Assembly (NCBI RefSeq): GCF_014698845.1
Contig: NZ_JACJTV010000002.1
Location: forward strand, 248,001-312,000
Length of the DNA: 64,000 nucleotides
DNA from: Coleofasciculus sp. FACHB-1120
GTDB taxonomy: Bacteria; Cyanobacteriota; Cyanobacteriia; Cyanobacteriales; FACHB-T130
Direction of reading: 5' to 3'
In this document: piece by piece, positions 9,140 to 18,140 of the stretch
Layout: each line of letters opens with the position of its first letter
Numbering within the stretch: the stretch's first letter is position 1
Notes under the pieces: generated by a model
The model's database searches: none
What the model was told of the DNA's origin: nothing
The model's input: only the letters and a program-made list of their open reading frames with translations
Made by a program: the position numbers and the translations under genes

Positions 9140-9484
9140 TTAAAAATTAATTCTTCCCTCATTGAGCAACTTGTAGCCGCCAGCCAAAGCAGCAAAGCCG
9201 ACAAAGAAGTTCCAGAGGCTAGTTTGTCTTAAAATAACGCCACCGCTCATAAAAACTAGCACAATTCCTAAACCCAACAAAAATGCTCCAAAGGTGCCCG
9301 TTTCTCTTCTAAAAAACATCAAACAAATCACACCGCCCATAATGGCTAAAACGGAACCCATTGCTGGTAAGTTCCGCCAATAGTAAGGGAAGTAGTGACT
9401 AGCAAAAATAATATTTTTACCTAAAAAGTAAACTCCAGCCAGAAGTAGGATGAATCCTATTAATTTGATGAAGAGTCTAGTCAT
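9140..9484 (-). CDS. Small integral membrane protein, unknown function
   Basis: A 114-residue protein dominated by four hydrophobic segments (about residues 6-25, 40-58, 66-84 and 88-106) with short polar loops. The segment FLGKNIIFASHYFPYYWR between the first two is aromatic-rich. I do not recognise the family, but the hydrophobic pattern and codon use look real. It is convergent with the nucleoside hydrolase and separated from it by the foldback repeat at 9077. Confidence 0.6.
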   Translation of the reverse strand: MTRLFIKLIGFILLLAGVYFLGKNIIFASHYFPYYWRNLPAMGSVLAIMGGVICLMFFRRETGTFGAFLLGLGIVLVFMSGGVILRQTSLWNFFVGFAALAGGYKLLNEGRINF

Positions 9485-9803
9485 AATTTTGGCTATGGTT
9501 TCTCACTAAAGTTATTGTATGGAGCCGATTCAATGCCGCAATCCTTAGTTTTGCCGAACTCTTATCTCAGGTTGCAACTTCTGGTAGAGGAAATTACTTA
9601 AGCCTAACACTACGTAATAGCTAGCCAGAATAAAAAAATCGTGCAGAACCGTTCCCTGGACAAGGAAATCAAGGAATTTATGAGAATCGTTGATTTAAGT
9701 TAACATTCGTAAATATTTGTTCTCCGATTGTCAGAAATCAGTAAGAATACTGAATACTCAATCTTAATTAAAGAATTTGTATAACTTTTGTGAAATGTTG
9801 GTA
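9485..9803. other. Long spacer, possible untranslated transcript
   Basis: 428 bases separate the divergent membrane protein and the exported protein at 9914. No gene-like frame is visible. The region ends with a strong terminator-like hairpin (9804-9838) on the plus strand, so a short RNA or a leader could be made from it. Confidence 0.4.
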
Positions 9804-9838
9804 AAATACAAAACTATTTTGAAGTTTTGTATTTTTAG
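9804..9838 (+). terminator. Terminator-like hairpin upstream of the gene at 9914
   Basis: Perfect 12-bp arms AAATACAAAACT (9804-9815) and AGTTTTGTATTT (9823-9834) are followed by TTTT. No plus-strand gene precedes it, so it would either end a small RNA or act as an attenuator for the downstream gene. Confidence 0.6.
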
Positions 9839-9913
9839 CAACAGATCCGGATGACCCTACCGTGTGTTTGCTTGATTTTTCCCGATTGAGAATCCTTGGC
9901 TAAATTGCCTTGG

Positions 9914-10999
9914 ATGGCTAAATTTCCCTTTTTTTTAACAATTTTGGATTTTGTGATGACTCCCTCATTGGCATCTGCTCAGGCTAAAGTTCAGTCTCCT
10001 CACGTTGCAATCCGCAACTCATCGAAATCGAATGTTCATTCTCTGGCAGCACTGTGGGCACGAAAATACTATCGTGCGGTTACAGTAGACTATGATGCCG
10101 AGCATCTGAGACAAAATGAATTTTTAAAAGAAGTAACGTCCAAGGAAGGTCGAGCTTGCACAGCGAACAAGCTAATGCAAAACCTGACTTTGGCGAGTGC
10201 CAAAGCCTGGACTAAGACAGAAACGCTGTTATCAGAGGAGATTCGGCGTCACGGTATCAATCCCGACTTAATCAATCCCTTAGAAATTGCTGCTGATACT
10301 CGCTACTTATTTCAAAAAGTTTTGAATGGTTATGCTGACCGAGCTACAGCACAACGAGTGTCAGTGATGGCAGGTACTGACTTTGGGCAGGTACGCGACA
10401 AATACACCAACGCCGATCCCCGTGCCATCGGCTTTGTAAGTATGCAGTTTCATTACACAGGTCAGATGTTACTGGAGTGGCTTTCGCCGCCAGAGAAAGC
10501 GCTGTGGATGCCGTACTTAAAAATGATGGACGATCATATGTATATGCCGCTACGAGCTGCCTACTCAGCAGCGGCTGACTATGACTATGATTCTCCAGTT
10601 CTAGCCGCAGTTCAGCATCTTCTACCGATTAGTAGCAAAATTGCTGAAACGGTTTGTAATCAGGTTTGCCGCCTACATTCCAACCATCGCACCTACAGTG
10701 GATCTCTGAGCGAAGCAGTCGTCAGAACCGCCAGCATTCGCGATGCTGAGATGTTTCAGGTTTATCTGTGTTTATGCGTTTTGGAACATGATATCCGCTC
10801 CGTACAGCGAGAACTGTTTCCTTTATGCGTGATGTTATATCCTCGCTTAAATGTGAGCTGGAGATTGGTACAAGATATGCTTCAGGCGATGGGTTGGGCA
10901 ATGCATACCCATCTGAGCGCTGATGATATGGCAATCTTGTTACCTTATCTACGGACGATGACGGAAATGTTTTCTCTGGAAGTGTTTCAAGGCGGCTGA
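9914..10999 (+). CDS. Exported protein of unknown function
   Basis: A 361-residue protein I cannot assign to a family. The N-terminus has a short hydrophobic segment ending in SLASAQA, consistent with a signal peptide cleaved near residue 24. The remainder is largely helical, with several Met-rich stretches (LWMPYLKMMDDHMYMPLRAA and the AMGWAMHTH region) and two Cys pairs near the middle, CNQVC and CLCVLEHD. A TTG at 9896 is in frame, but the ATG at 9914 yields the cleaner signal sequence. It stands alone, with a terminator-like hairpin 75 bases upstream and two further hairpins downstream. Confidence 0.6.
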   Translation: MAKFPFFLTILDFVMTPSLASAQAKVQSPHVAIRNSSKSNVHSLAALWARKYYRAVTVDYDAEHLRQNEFLKEVTSKEGRACTANKLMQNLTLASAKAWTKTETLLSEEIRRHGINPDLINPLEIAADTRYLFQKVLNGYADRATAQRVSVMAGTDFGQVRDKYTNADPRAIGFVSMQFHYTGQMLLEWLSPPEKALWMPYLKMMDDHMYMPLRAAYSAAADYDYDSPVLAAVQHLLPISSKIAETVCNQVCRLHSNHRTYSGSLSEAVVRTASIRDAEMFQVYLCLCVLEHDIRSVQRELFPLCVMLYPRLNVSWRLVQDMLQAMGWAMHTHLSADDMAILLPYLRTMTEMFSLEVFQGG

Positions 11000-11017
11000 G
11001 GTGATAAGGAATTAGTG

Positions 11018-11044
11018 AGTAGTCATTCTTAACGAATGACTACT
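11018..11044 (+). terminator. Hairpin after the exported-protein gene
   Basis: 11-bp arms AGTAGTCATTC (11018-11028) and GAATGACTACT (11034-11044) surround TTAAC, 19 bases past the stop. No T tract follows, so termination is uncertain. Confidence 0.45.
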
Positions 11045-11248
11045 TATAACCCCCTAAGCTTCCCGAAAAGCTTATGCATTACCGATAAGTTCCACAATCC
11101 TTTAGCTGCAAACCTAGCAGATTTCAACAGGTGTGGGTCATGCATAGACAGAAAAGCGGTGAGGGAGAATATCGAGATCCTTTCGCCTAAAGGTCGCCAC
11201 AAATAAATTTTTGGATGTGCCTACTGGCAGAGATGGAATAACCCTAAG

Positions 11249-11274
11249 GAGTTCACAATTTGGATTGTGAACTC
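11249..11274. terminator. Bidirectional terminator candidate
   Basis: Perfect 11-bp arms GAGTTCACAAT and ATTGTGAACTC (11249-11259 and 11264-11274) with a four-base loop lie between convergent genes ending at 10999 and 11300. The stem could serve both. Confidence 0.55.
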
Positions 11275-11299
11275 TAAAATCTAGAACGCAGTTCCTTTA

Positions 11300-12007
11300 T
11301 CAATTCACTCCAATTGAGCGAATGGAGGCAGTGTCCTTAAATTGCTTGGTCTCAAAAAAGCCGCCCGATGCTGATTTTGAAGGATAAACTCCCATCAAGC
11401 TTGCATCATTTGCATTTCCAAGACGGAAGGAGATCCGCTTTGTTGGTTGATTGGCAAACTGGACGTATTCTCTGCCTTCATTGTCGAGGTTGTAAGACAA
11501 GGTGGCATCTCCGTAGGCTGCCTCTGCTTGTTTGAGAGAGGTTCCGGGACCGACTCCTTTTTCAGTTTTATAAGCGGAATTTTCGGTAACTAAAGCATCG
11601 ATTTTGCCCGAATCAGTGAGGGGATTCCCGGCTGGGTAGAGGATGTAGTATTGCACCTTTCCACCTTGACTGACAGCGATCGCATCAAAATCCACGATGT
11701 AAGGCGACTGCACCTTAAATTCAGCTTTTGAACCCAGTTCTTTTTTGAGTTCGCCTAAAGTCATTCCCAGCTTAGCAGGGCCAATCCCTGTGGCAGAAAT
11801 TTTCTGGCTTTCAGAAATTGTTTCAGAAATTGGGCTAGGACTTGGAGATTCGCTAGCCGGGCTGGGACTAGGTGGCGCTTGCACTGTCTGGGGTGCCGCG
11901 CTGCTGGCGGGTGCGGATGCTTCTGGGGTTGGTGGCGTCGCCGTGCTACAACCCACAAGTGTCATGAGCAAAAGTAAGGAACTAGAGAGAAAAAATCGAG
12001 ATTTCAC
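11300..12007 (-). CDS. Lipoprotein with Pro/Ser-rich linker
   Basis: A 235-residue predicted lipoprotein. The signal peptide ends in the lipobox LVGC (Cys20). A 45-residue low-complexity spacer rich in Pro, Ser and Ala follows, then a globular domain beginning around GIGPAKLGMTLGELKKELGS. That segment resembles the small fold seen in several cyanobacterial outer-layer lipoproteins, in which two copies of a GxxxGMT-like motif occur. The second here is GVGPGTSLKQAEAAYGD. Function is unknown. It is monocistronic, convergent with the exported protein at 9914. Confidence 0.7.
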   Translation of the reverse strand: MKSRFFLSSSLLLLMTLVGCSTATPPTPEASAPASSAAPQTVQAPPSPSPASESPSPSPISETISESQKISATGIGPAKLGMTLGELKKELGSKAEFKVQSPYIVDFDAIAVSQGGKVQYYILYPAGNPLTDSGKIDALVTENSAYKTEKGVGPGTSLKQAEAAYGDATLSYNLDNEGREYVQFANQPTKRISFRLGNANDASLMGVYPSKSASGGFFETKQFKDTASIRSIGVN

Positions 12008-12135
12008 GGGCTAAACCTAATGCAATATTTATCGAGTCTGTTATTGGGATGAGGTAATGGGTAATTGTCATTATCCTTAGTCCTTAGTCCTGATTTTGTT
12101 GCTACTAACTAAGAACTAAGAGCTAATAACTAATT

Positions 12136-13023
12136 TTAGGGTTCATCCACTTCTTTCGCCTCAGTTAGAGCCTCAGCCGGAATTTCTAGGGCTAACTGAT
12201 AGAGGTGGCGGCGGGAAAAAGAGGTGGCTTTTGCTAACTGGCGACTAGCTTGCGATCGCGAGATTCCCGCTTGCAGGAGATGTTGTAACTCGGCTTTTAG
12301 CGCCTCTTCCGACAGCATTGGCATCGTTAACTCGGCACCGGCAACGACGAGGGTAAATTCTCCTTGGGGTTCGCGGGTGGCATAGCGATCGCTTCCTTCC
12401 CCAATAGTGCCCCGCCAAAACTCTTCGTGCAACTTGGTTAATTCCCGCGCTAGTACAATTTGGCGGCTGAGTCCCAATACAACTCCTAAGTCTTGCAGTG
12501 TTTGTCGCAACCGATGAGGAGCTTCGTAAAATACGATCGTGCGGCTTTCGCTTTGTAAGGCTTCCAAACGTTCTTGCCGTTCTTGACCTTTTGGGGGTAA
12601 AAAGCCTTCAAACACAAATTTGTCTGGGGGAAGTCCGGCGGCACTTAAGGCAGTTGTGACAGCAGTACAACCGGGGATGGGAACGACGGAAATTGCTGCT
12701 TCGATACAAGCTTTCACCAGTTCGTAGCCCGGATCGGAGATTCCCGGCATTCCGGCATCGGTAACAAGCGCGATTGCTTTCCCGATTTTGAGTTGTTCCA
12801 ACAACTCTGGAATCCGCTGCTGCTGGTTGTGTTCGTGGTAACTCCACTGGGGTGTTTTAATTTGAAAATGCTGCAACAGCTTCCCCGTGTGGCGCGTATC
12901 CTCGGCTGCGATCGCGTCCACCGTTTGCAAAATTCGCACCGCCCGAAAGGTCATATCTTCTAGATTACCTATCGGTGTCCCGACGATGTAAAGTGTCCCC
13001 AGTTTTGGCTCAGTTTGCATCAA
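12136..13023 (-). CDS. rsmI: 16S rRNA (cytidine(1402)-2'-O)-methyltransferase
   Basis: A 295-residue SAM-dependent tetrapyrrole-methylase-fold enzyme that 2'-O-methylates C1402 in the decoding centre of 16S rRNA. The N-terminal GTLYIVGTPIGNLEDMTFRA block, AEDTRHTGKLLQHF, VTDAGMPGISDPG (SAM-loop region) and FYEAPHRL are all diagnostic of RsmI. Length is normal. The C-terminal helix KATSFSRRHLYQLALEI is the usual family tail. It is transcribed alone, and a 70-bp A/T-rich spacer separates it from the upstream GGDEF-EAL gene. Confidence 0.95.
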   Translation of the reverse strand: MMQTEPKLGTLYIVGTPIGNLEDMTFRAVRILQTVDAIAAEDTRHTGKLLQHFQIKTPQWSYHEHNQQQRIPELLEQLKIGKAIALVTDAGMPGISDPGYELVKACIEAAISVVPIPGCTAVTTALSAAGLPPDKFVFEGFLPPKGQERQERLEALQSESRTIVFYEAPHRLRQTLQDLGVVLGLSRQIVLARELTKLHEEFWRGTIGEGSDRYATREPQGEFTLVVAGAELTMPMLSEEALKAELQHLLQAGISRSQASRQLAKATSFSRRHLYQLALEIPAEALTEAKEVDEP

Positions 13024-13025
13024 AT

Positions 13026-13099
13026 CAATTAAAAATTAATAAGTAAAAATTAAACAAGAAAAATTTTCTCTTTAATTTTTAATTCTACATTTTTAATTG
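13026..13099. repeat. A/T-rich inverted repeat CAATTAAAAAT
   Basis: Arms CAATTAAAAAT (13026-13036) and ATTTTTAATTG (13089-13099) flank further A/T repeats. It is the same style as the 16-bp inverted repeat at 18141-18205. It overlaps the last codons of the GGDEF-EAL gene. Confidence 0.55.
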
Positions 13100-15504
13100 A
13101 ATTCTAGGGGCTGGGGTTGGGCAATGACATAACCTTGGGCATAATCTATCCCTAGGCATTTTACCTTCTCTAAAATCGAGTCATTCGCAACAAACTCAGC
13201 AATTGTTTGAAGACCCATCACGTGCCCAACGTGGTTAATCGCTTCCACCATCGCCAAATCAACCGGGTCATCGGCTATATCTCTGACAAAACTTCCATCA
13301 ATTTTCAAGTAATCGAGCGGCAGATATTTGAGATAAGCAAATGAGGACATCCCGCTGCCAAAATCATCTAAAGCAAAACGACAACCCAAAGCTTTGAGTT
13401 CCTTAATTAACCCAGATGCTTTACTCAGATTGGCAATCGCGATAGTTTCTGTAATTTCAAAGCAGATCATCTTGGGTGGAATTTTATAGATAGAAAACTG
13501 CTCTTTCAGAAATTCAATAAACTGATCGTCATTAACGGTAGCACCTGATAGATTAATAGTATACAGGGTAAAAGATGAAGGAGGTAGGATATAGGGTGTT
13601 AGCGAAGGCGAAGGGGAAACATTGCTAGCACCAGCAACAAAGGAGTTGCTCACGCTTCCCGTTGGTGAAGATGAAAAATTCTCAACTTGGGGTTCTGAAT
13701 TCTGAACTCCAGAGTGGTGAAGCAGCTCCATGAAGGTGCGGATCACCCAGCGGTCTATCGCAGGCATCAGGTTGTATCGCTCGGCGGCGGGGAGAAACGT
13801 CATCGGCGGGATTAACTCGCCTTTATCATCCACGAAGCGCAGCAGAACCTCATAGTGTTCCTCGGTTTTTGATTCAGCATTCAAAGGGGCGATGGGTTGG
13901 TAGTACAAGCAGAATCGACTCTTATCGCCTGGGAACGAATTTTCTGGAGCAGCGGAAAGGTTCAGAGGTGCGCTTTGAGCGATCGCTTGATTCAATCGAG
14001 TCAACCATTGCACTTCCCTTTGCTGTTGCGCTAACTTTTCATCGTCAGCTTGATAGACATACACGCGATTTCGTCCCCGATTTTTAGCTTCATAGCAAGC
14101 CGCATCGGCAGCACTAACGACGCCCGCCAAAGTAGAAGTATTCGCGTCAAATGTCACTACACCAATACTGACACCGACTGTGAAAGTTTTGTCCTCCCAC
14201 GCAAATCGAAACTCCTGAATGCTTTCTTGTAGAGACTGAGCGACTCGCACTGCTTCCTCTGTCGGACATTGATACAACAGCACGGCGAATTCATCACCAC
14301 CCAATCGTGCCAGAACATCAGTTCTACGCACTCTGCTTTGCAACAAACTGCTGATTTGACGCAACAATTCATCGCCAGCAACATGACCGCAAGTATCGTT
14401 GACAATTTTGAACCGATCGAGATCCAGATAGCAAAGCGTGTGTTCCTGGTTTTGCATTCTGGTATTCGACACGGCTTCTTGCAAACGTTGTTCAAATTCG
14501 TAACGGTTGGGGATTCCCGTCAGAGGATCGTGGTTAGCTTGCCAAGAGAGTTTTTCATTAACTTTAGTGAGTTCGGCGGTTCGTTCTCCCACCAATTTTT
14601 CTAGATGTTCTTGATACTGTTTGAGTGTTGTCTCAGCTTTCTTGCGTGCGGTGATGTCCTCTACTATGCGAATACCGAATTGCGGTTTGCCCTCGCCATC
14701 CCGTACCTGGGACACCGTGATATTGCACCACAGCATCTGCCCATTTTTTCCCAGGTAACGCTGCTCCATTTGGTAGCAATCACGACCCCAAATCAGATGT
14801 CCATCCTTTCCTAGATAACGCTTCGCCATCTCAGAATAGTCATGTTTGCCGATAATTAAATTGATATAACGATCCCAACCCATATCGTCTGGAAGCGTAT
14901 CTTTTTGAAAATACCCTTCGGGCAATTTATTTTCGTTGTAGCCCAACATCCGTTGGAGTGCCGGATTCGTTGTCACAACATGACCTTCCATGTCTGTAAT
15001 GGCAATTCCTATGCCTGCTCCCTCAAATATTGAGCGAAAGCGAGCTTCGCTATGCCGCAATGCTGCCTCTGCTTGCTGGCGTTCGGTGATTTCCTGGCTG
15101 AGTTTTTGGTTCGCCTCTTCCAGTTGTACCGGACTGAGAATCGCGAGTGCTTTGGGCATCAAACTCACCAGTTTGATGGCTGTGTAGCAGGACACAAAAG
15201 CTGTAATCGCTTTGAGGGCACCTGAAAGCCAGTAGGCGGGGTGCCAAAGCGTCCAGATTTCCATGAGGTGGTTAGTACCACAGGAAACGATGAAAACCCC
15301 AAACATCACCAAGACCCCGCGAAATTGCACATCCCGCCGTTGATGGACAAAGTAAAACAAAGTGAAGGAAATTGAGTAATAGGCGATCGCAATCAACGCA
15401 TCTGCCACAATATGCAGCGAGACTAACCCTGGTTGCCAGAGATAGCAGTGCCCGTGGGGAATAAACCAATTTGGAGAGATTAAATTTTTTAAAAATTGCA
15501 GCAT
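13093..15504 (-). CDS. Ethylene-receptor-like domain / PAS / GGDEF / EAL protein
   Basis: An 803-residue membrane signalling protein. Residues 20-120 hold three transmembrane helices closely resembling the ethylene-binding domain of plant ETR1 and cyanobacterial Etr1. They include Asp35 in VADALIAIAYYSI and the copper-ligand pair Cys75 and His79 in SCGTNHLMEIW. A PAS region with repeated PAC-like RYLGKDG/RYLGKNG segments (150-285) follows, then GGDEF (motif intact at 402-406, RxxD inhibitory site at 393-396), then EAL (motif reads EVLLR at 552). EAL catalytic residues Asn651-652 region, Glu683, Asp713-714, Lys734, Glu770 and Gln790 are present. A 45-residue Ser/Pro-rich insert (about 601-646) interrupts the EAL domain. 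It should make and/or degrade cyclic di-GMP in response to ethylene or a copper-bound ligand. Confidence 0.88.
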   Translation of the reverse strand: MLQFLKNLISPNWFIPHGHCYLWQPGLVSLHIVADALIAIAYYSISFTLFYFVHQRRDVQFRGVLVMFGVFIVSCGTNHLMEIWTLWHPAYWLSGALKAITAFVSCYTAIKLVSLMPKALAILSPVQLEEANQKLSQEITERQQAEAALRHSEARFRSIFEGAGIGIAITDMEGHVVTTNPALQRMLGYNENKLPEGYFQKDTLPDDMGWDRYINLIIGKHDYSEMAKRYLGKDGHLIWGRDCYQMEQRYLGKNGQMLWCNITVSQVRDGEGKPQFGIRIVEDITARKKAETTLKQYQEHLEKLVGERTAELTKVNEKLSWQANHDPLTGIPNRYEFEQRLQEAVSNTRMQNQEHTLCYLDLDRFKIVNDTCGHVAGDELLRQISSLLQSRVRRTDVLARLGGDEFAVLLYQCPTEEAVRVAQSLQESIQEFRFAWEDKTFTVGVSIGVVTFDANTSTLAGVVSAADAACYEAKNRGRNRVYVYQADDEKLAQQQREVQWLTRLNQAIAQSAPLNLSAAPENSFPGDKSRFCLYYQPIAPLNAESKTEEHYEVLLRFVDDKGELIPPMTFLPAAERYNLMPAIDRWVIRTFMELLHHSGVQNSEPQVENFSSSPTGSVSNSFVAGASNVSPSPSLTPYILPPSSFTLYTINLSGATVNDDQFIEFLKEQFSIYKIPPKMICFEITETIAIANLSKASGLIKELKALGCRFALDDFGSGMSSFAYLKYLPLDYLKIDGSFVRDIADDPVDLAMVEAINHVGHVMGLQTIAEFVANDSILEKVKCLGIDYAQGYVIAQPQPLEFN

Positions 15505-15745
15505 TAGTCGTGAATCCTTAAGGATTAGCGGTAGGTTTGATTAATCTGCAAGGATGTTCAACAAAGGTTCCCGCTACTTTTAGGATGCCCAAAAAATTTG
15601 CTGCATTTCACAATTAATTGGCTTTCTAGATAAACTTTTGAGTTAATTTTTATGTGTTTATCGTTGTCGGTAATAATTTTAGCAACTAGCATTTAACCCA
15701 CTTATCCGTAGAGAATTGGGTCAGTCGGAACAGGAAAAATAATCA

Positions 15746-16618
15746 ATGACTTTTCAGGGACTTTTTGTAGGATTAGTTACCTTAGACCTGGTGTATTTAA
15801 CGACAGGTCTACCCGAACAAAATCAGAAAATTGTTGCATCTGACTATACGGTGGCGGCAGGAGGCCCTGCGACCAATGCAGCCGTGACTTTTAGTTATTT
15901 GGGCAATCGAGCAAGCCTTTTCGGTATAGTTGGTATTCATCCAATTAATGGCCTAATCCGGACTGATTTGGACAGTCACTCAGTGACGCTCATAGACCTG
16001 TCACCTAGCCAATCTGAACCTCCGCCGATATCTTCTATTATCACGACTCAGGCAACAGGCGATCGCGCTGTGATCTCGATCAATGCGACTAAAAACCAAG
16101 TTAGCAGCGAAAGTGTTCCCCTTGATATTTTACAGGAGATTGATATTGTACTCATTGATGGGCATCAAATGGCAGTTGGAGAGAAAATTGCCCGATTAGC
16201 TAAAGAAAATCAGATCCCGGTTGTCATAGACGGCGGTAGTTGGAAGCCTGGATTTGAAAGAATATTGCCCTTTGTAGATTACGCCATTTGTTCGGCAAAT
16301 TTTTATCCCCCAAGTTGCGATCGCGCACAGCAGGAAGTTCTTTCTTATCTATCCGCACTAGGGATTCCTCACATCGCTATCACTGGCGGAGAGAAACCTA
16401 TCCAATATCTTTCGCAGGGTACAAGCGGATCGATAGAAGTTCCCCAAATAAATCCCGTTGATACGATGGGTGCTGGGGACATTTTCCACGGTGCCTTTTG
16501 TAACTATATCCTACGGAAAAGTTTTGCCGATGCGATCGCATCGGCGGCGAAAATTGCCTCTCATTCCTGTCAATTTTTTGGCACTCGTCGATGGATGCAG
16601 CAAACAGCACCAAAGTAA
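15746..16618 (+). CDS. PfkB-family carbohydrate kinase
   Basis: A 290-residue ribokinase-fold kinase. The sugar-binding GGPATNAAVTFSYLG segment (residues 38-52) and the C-terminal signature DTMGAGDIFHGAF, with catalytic Asp245, are intact. The substrate is not evident. The protein lacks the ribokinase-specific TPNE motif, reading CSANFYPPSC there, which argues against ribose as substrate. It is monocistronic and divergent from the large GGDEF-EAL gene, with a 240-bp spacer that could hold both promoters. Confidence 0.82.
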   Translation: MTFQGLFVGLVTLDLVYLTTGLPEQNQKIVASDYTVAAGGPATNAAVTFSYLGNRASLFGIVGIHPINGLIRTDLDSHSVTLIDLSPSQSEPPPISSIITTQATGDRAVISINATKNQVSSESVPLDILQEIDIVLIDGHQMAVGEKIARLAKENQIPVVIDGGSWKPGFERILPFVDYAICSANFYPPSCDRAQQEVLSYLSALGIPHIAITGGEKPIQYLSQGTSGSIEVPQINPVDTMGAGDIFHGAFCNYILRKSFADAIASAAKIASHSCQFFGTRRWMQQTAPK

Positions 16619-16640
16619 TCAGAATTAACTAATCTTAAAC

Positions 16641-16668
16641 TTGGGAGAGGGAACCGGCAGCATATAAT
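16641..16668 (+). promoter_or_regulatory. Putative sigma-70-type promoter
   Basis: TATAAT at 16663-16668 is preceded by TTGGGA at 16641-16646 with a 16-bp spacer. A start site near 16675 would lie just upstream of the gene at 16702. Confidence 0.4.
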
Positions 16669-16701
16669 AAATCAACTGGCTTAAGACAGAAACTTTCAGA
16701 A

Positions 16702-17172
16702 ATGGAAAGCACTTCTCAACAAAGCGGTTTGACCCGCAGACAACATCTTTGGATTGCTGGTAGCCTCTGGACGCTAGTCGGATTAGGGCTTTTTAGCATG
16801 GGGTTGGTATTCTGGTTTAAATTCCCTTATTTGGGATTGTTAGACGGACAGCATTTGGGGTGGGGCGCAGCAGCTTTTAGTCTTGGCCTAATGAAGGGAA
16901 AATTGATTCTTGACCGCACTGCAAATCGCGTCATTAATCGGGTAGAAACGCTACAGGAACCAAACCCGTTTAAGAGTATTTTCCAAATGTTTGGAGTGAA
17001 AACCATTACTTTAATTGTGGCAATGATGACCATTGGTATCGGATTGCGACGTGCGGGTGTTAGCTTTGAAGTGAGGGGTTTAATCTACATAGCGGTTGGC
17101 GCTGCCCTGCTGTGGAGTTGTCGCCGCTACTGGATAGCCTCCACCCAAGTGCCGACAGCCGAGGAAGCGTAA
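16702..17172 (+). CDS. Membrane protein of unknown function, cotranscribed with the CysQ-like gene
   Basis: A 156-residue protein with about four hydrophobic segments (residues 15-37, 48-64, 98-118 and 125-143) and a basic loop MKGKLILDRTANRVINRVE in the middle. I do not recognise a named family. Its stop codon (17170-17172) is followed after one base by the GTG start of the CysQ-like gene, so translation is probably coupled and the two proteins may be functionally linked. Confidence 0.65.
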   Translation: MESTSQQSGLTRRQHLWIAGSLWTLVGLGLFSMGLVFWFKFPYLGLLDGQHLGWGAAAFSLGLMKGKLILDRTANRVINRVETLQEPNPFKSIFQMFGVKTITLIVAMMTIGIGLRRAGVSFEVRGLIYIAVGAALLWSCRRYWIASTQVPTAEEA

Positions 17173-17173
17173 A

Positions 17174-18067
17174 GTGACAGCATTAAAATTGTTAGGCGAA
17201 AACCGATATGAGGGGCTAGAAGAAATTGTCGCGATCGCTCGAAGTGTAGGTTGGGGTGCCGCCGATATCCTCCAGTCATACTATCGTGGCGATCGTAGCA
17301 CCGATGATTTGGAAGTTGAAAACAAAAAAGATGGCCCTGTCACGGCAGCAGATGTCGCCGTCAACGAATACATCCTCTATAACTTGCAGGCGTCTCTCAA
17401 CAACCCAGATTTCGGATATTTAAGCGAAGAAACTTATAAATCTCAGACACCAGCAGTAGAGCAACCTTGGGTTTGGATCGTTGACCCCCTGGATGGAACG
17501 CGAGACTTTATCGATCGGACGGGTGAATTTGCAATTCATATTGCCTTAACGCACCAAGGGCGTCCGATTCTGGCAGTGGTCGCGTTGCCAGAGGCAGGAA
17601 AATTGTATTACGCAACCAAAGGCGGCGGCACCTATATGGAAACTCGTGAAGGTCAACCCAAGCCAGTTCGCGTATCGAAACGCAACAACCTTGAGGAACT
17701 CACCTTAGTCGTTAGTCGCACTCACCGAGATGAGCGCTTCAATCAGCTAGTGCAACACCTGCCGTTTAAAAATAAACACTATGTCGGCAGTGTCGGCTGC
17801 AAAATTGCCACCATTATCGACCACCAAGCAGACGTTTATATCTCTCTGTCTGGTAAATCTGCTCCCAAAGATTGGGATATGGCGGCTCCAGAGCTAATTT
17901 TGACGGAAGCAGGCGGACAATTCACCCACGCTGATGGCACTCCCCCCAAGTACAACCAGGGGGATGTGAATCAATGGGGTTGTCTAATTGGGAGTAATGG
18001 TCACTGTCACGACACGCTTTGCGCCCAAGCCTCAGAAATTCTGGCTCAATTGGACGCGGCCGCTTAG
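17174..18067 (+). CDS. cysQ: 3'(2'),5'-bisphosphate nucleotidase, CysQ/inositol monophosphatase family
   Basis: A 297-residue lithium-sensitive phosphatase-fold enzyme. The metal-binding motifs are LSEE (Ser84, Glu85, Glu86), DPLDGTRDF (Asp104, Asp107) and WDMAAPELIL (Asp235), all intact. Family members hydrolyse 3'-phosphoadenosine 5'-phosphate from sulfate assimilation, and some cyanobacterial homologues also act on inositol phosphates or fructose 1,6-bisphosphate, so the physiological substrate is not certain. It starts with GTG one base after the preceding membrane protein gene. Confidence 0.85.
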   Translation: MTALKLLGENRYEGLEEIVAIARSVGWGAADILQSYYRGDRSTDDLEVENKKDGPVTAADVAVNEYILYNLQASLNNPDFGYLSEETYKSQTPAVEQPWVWIVDPLDGTRDFIDRTGEFAIHIALTHQGRPILAVVALPEAGKLYYATKGGGTYMETREGQPKPVRVSKRNNLEELTLVVSRTHRDERFNQLVQHLPFKNKHYVGSVGCKIATIIDHQADVYISLSGKSAPKDWDMAAPELILTEAGGQFTHADGTPPKYNQGDVNQWGCLIGSNGHCHDTLCAQASEILAQLDAAA

Positions 18068-18140
18068 GTCGCACTGTGCGATCCGGTTTTAGACGCGATC
18101 GCGTTTCCCACCAGTAAAACCATGAATTTTTCCTAGCACC

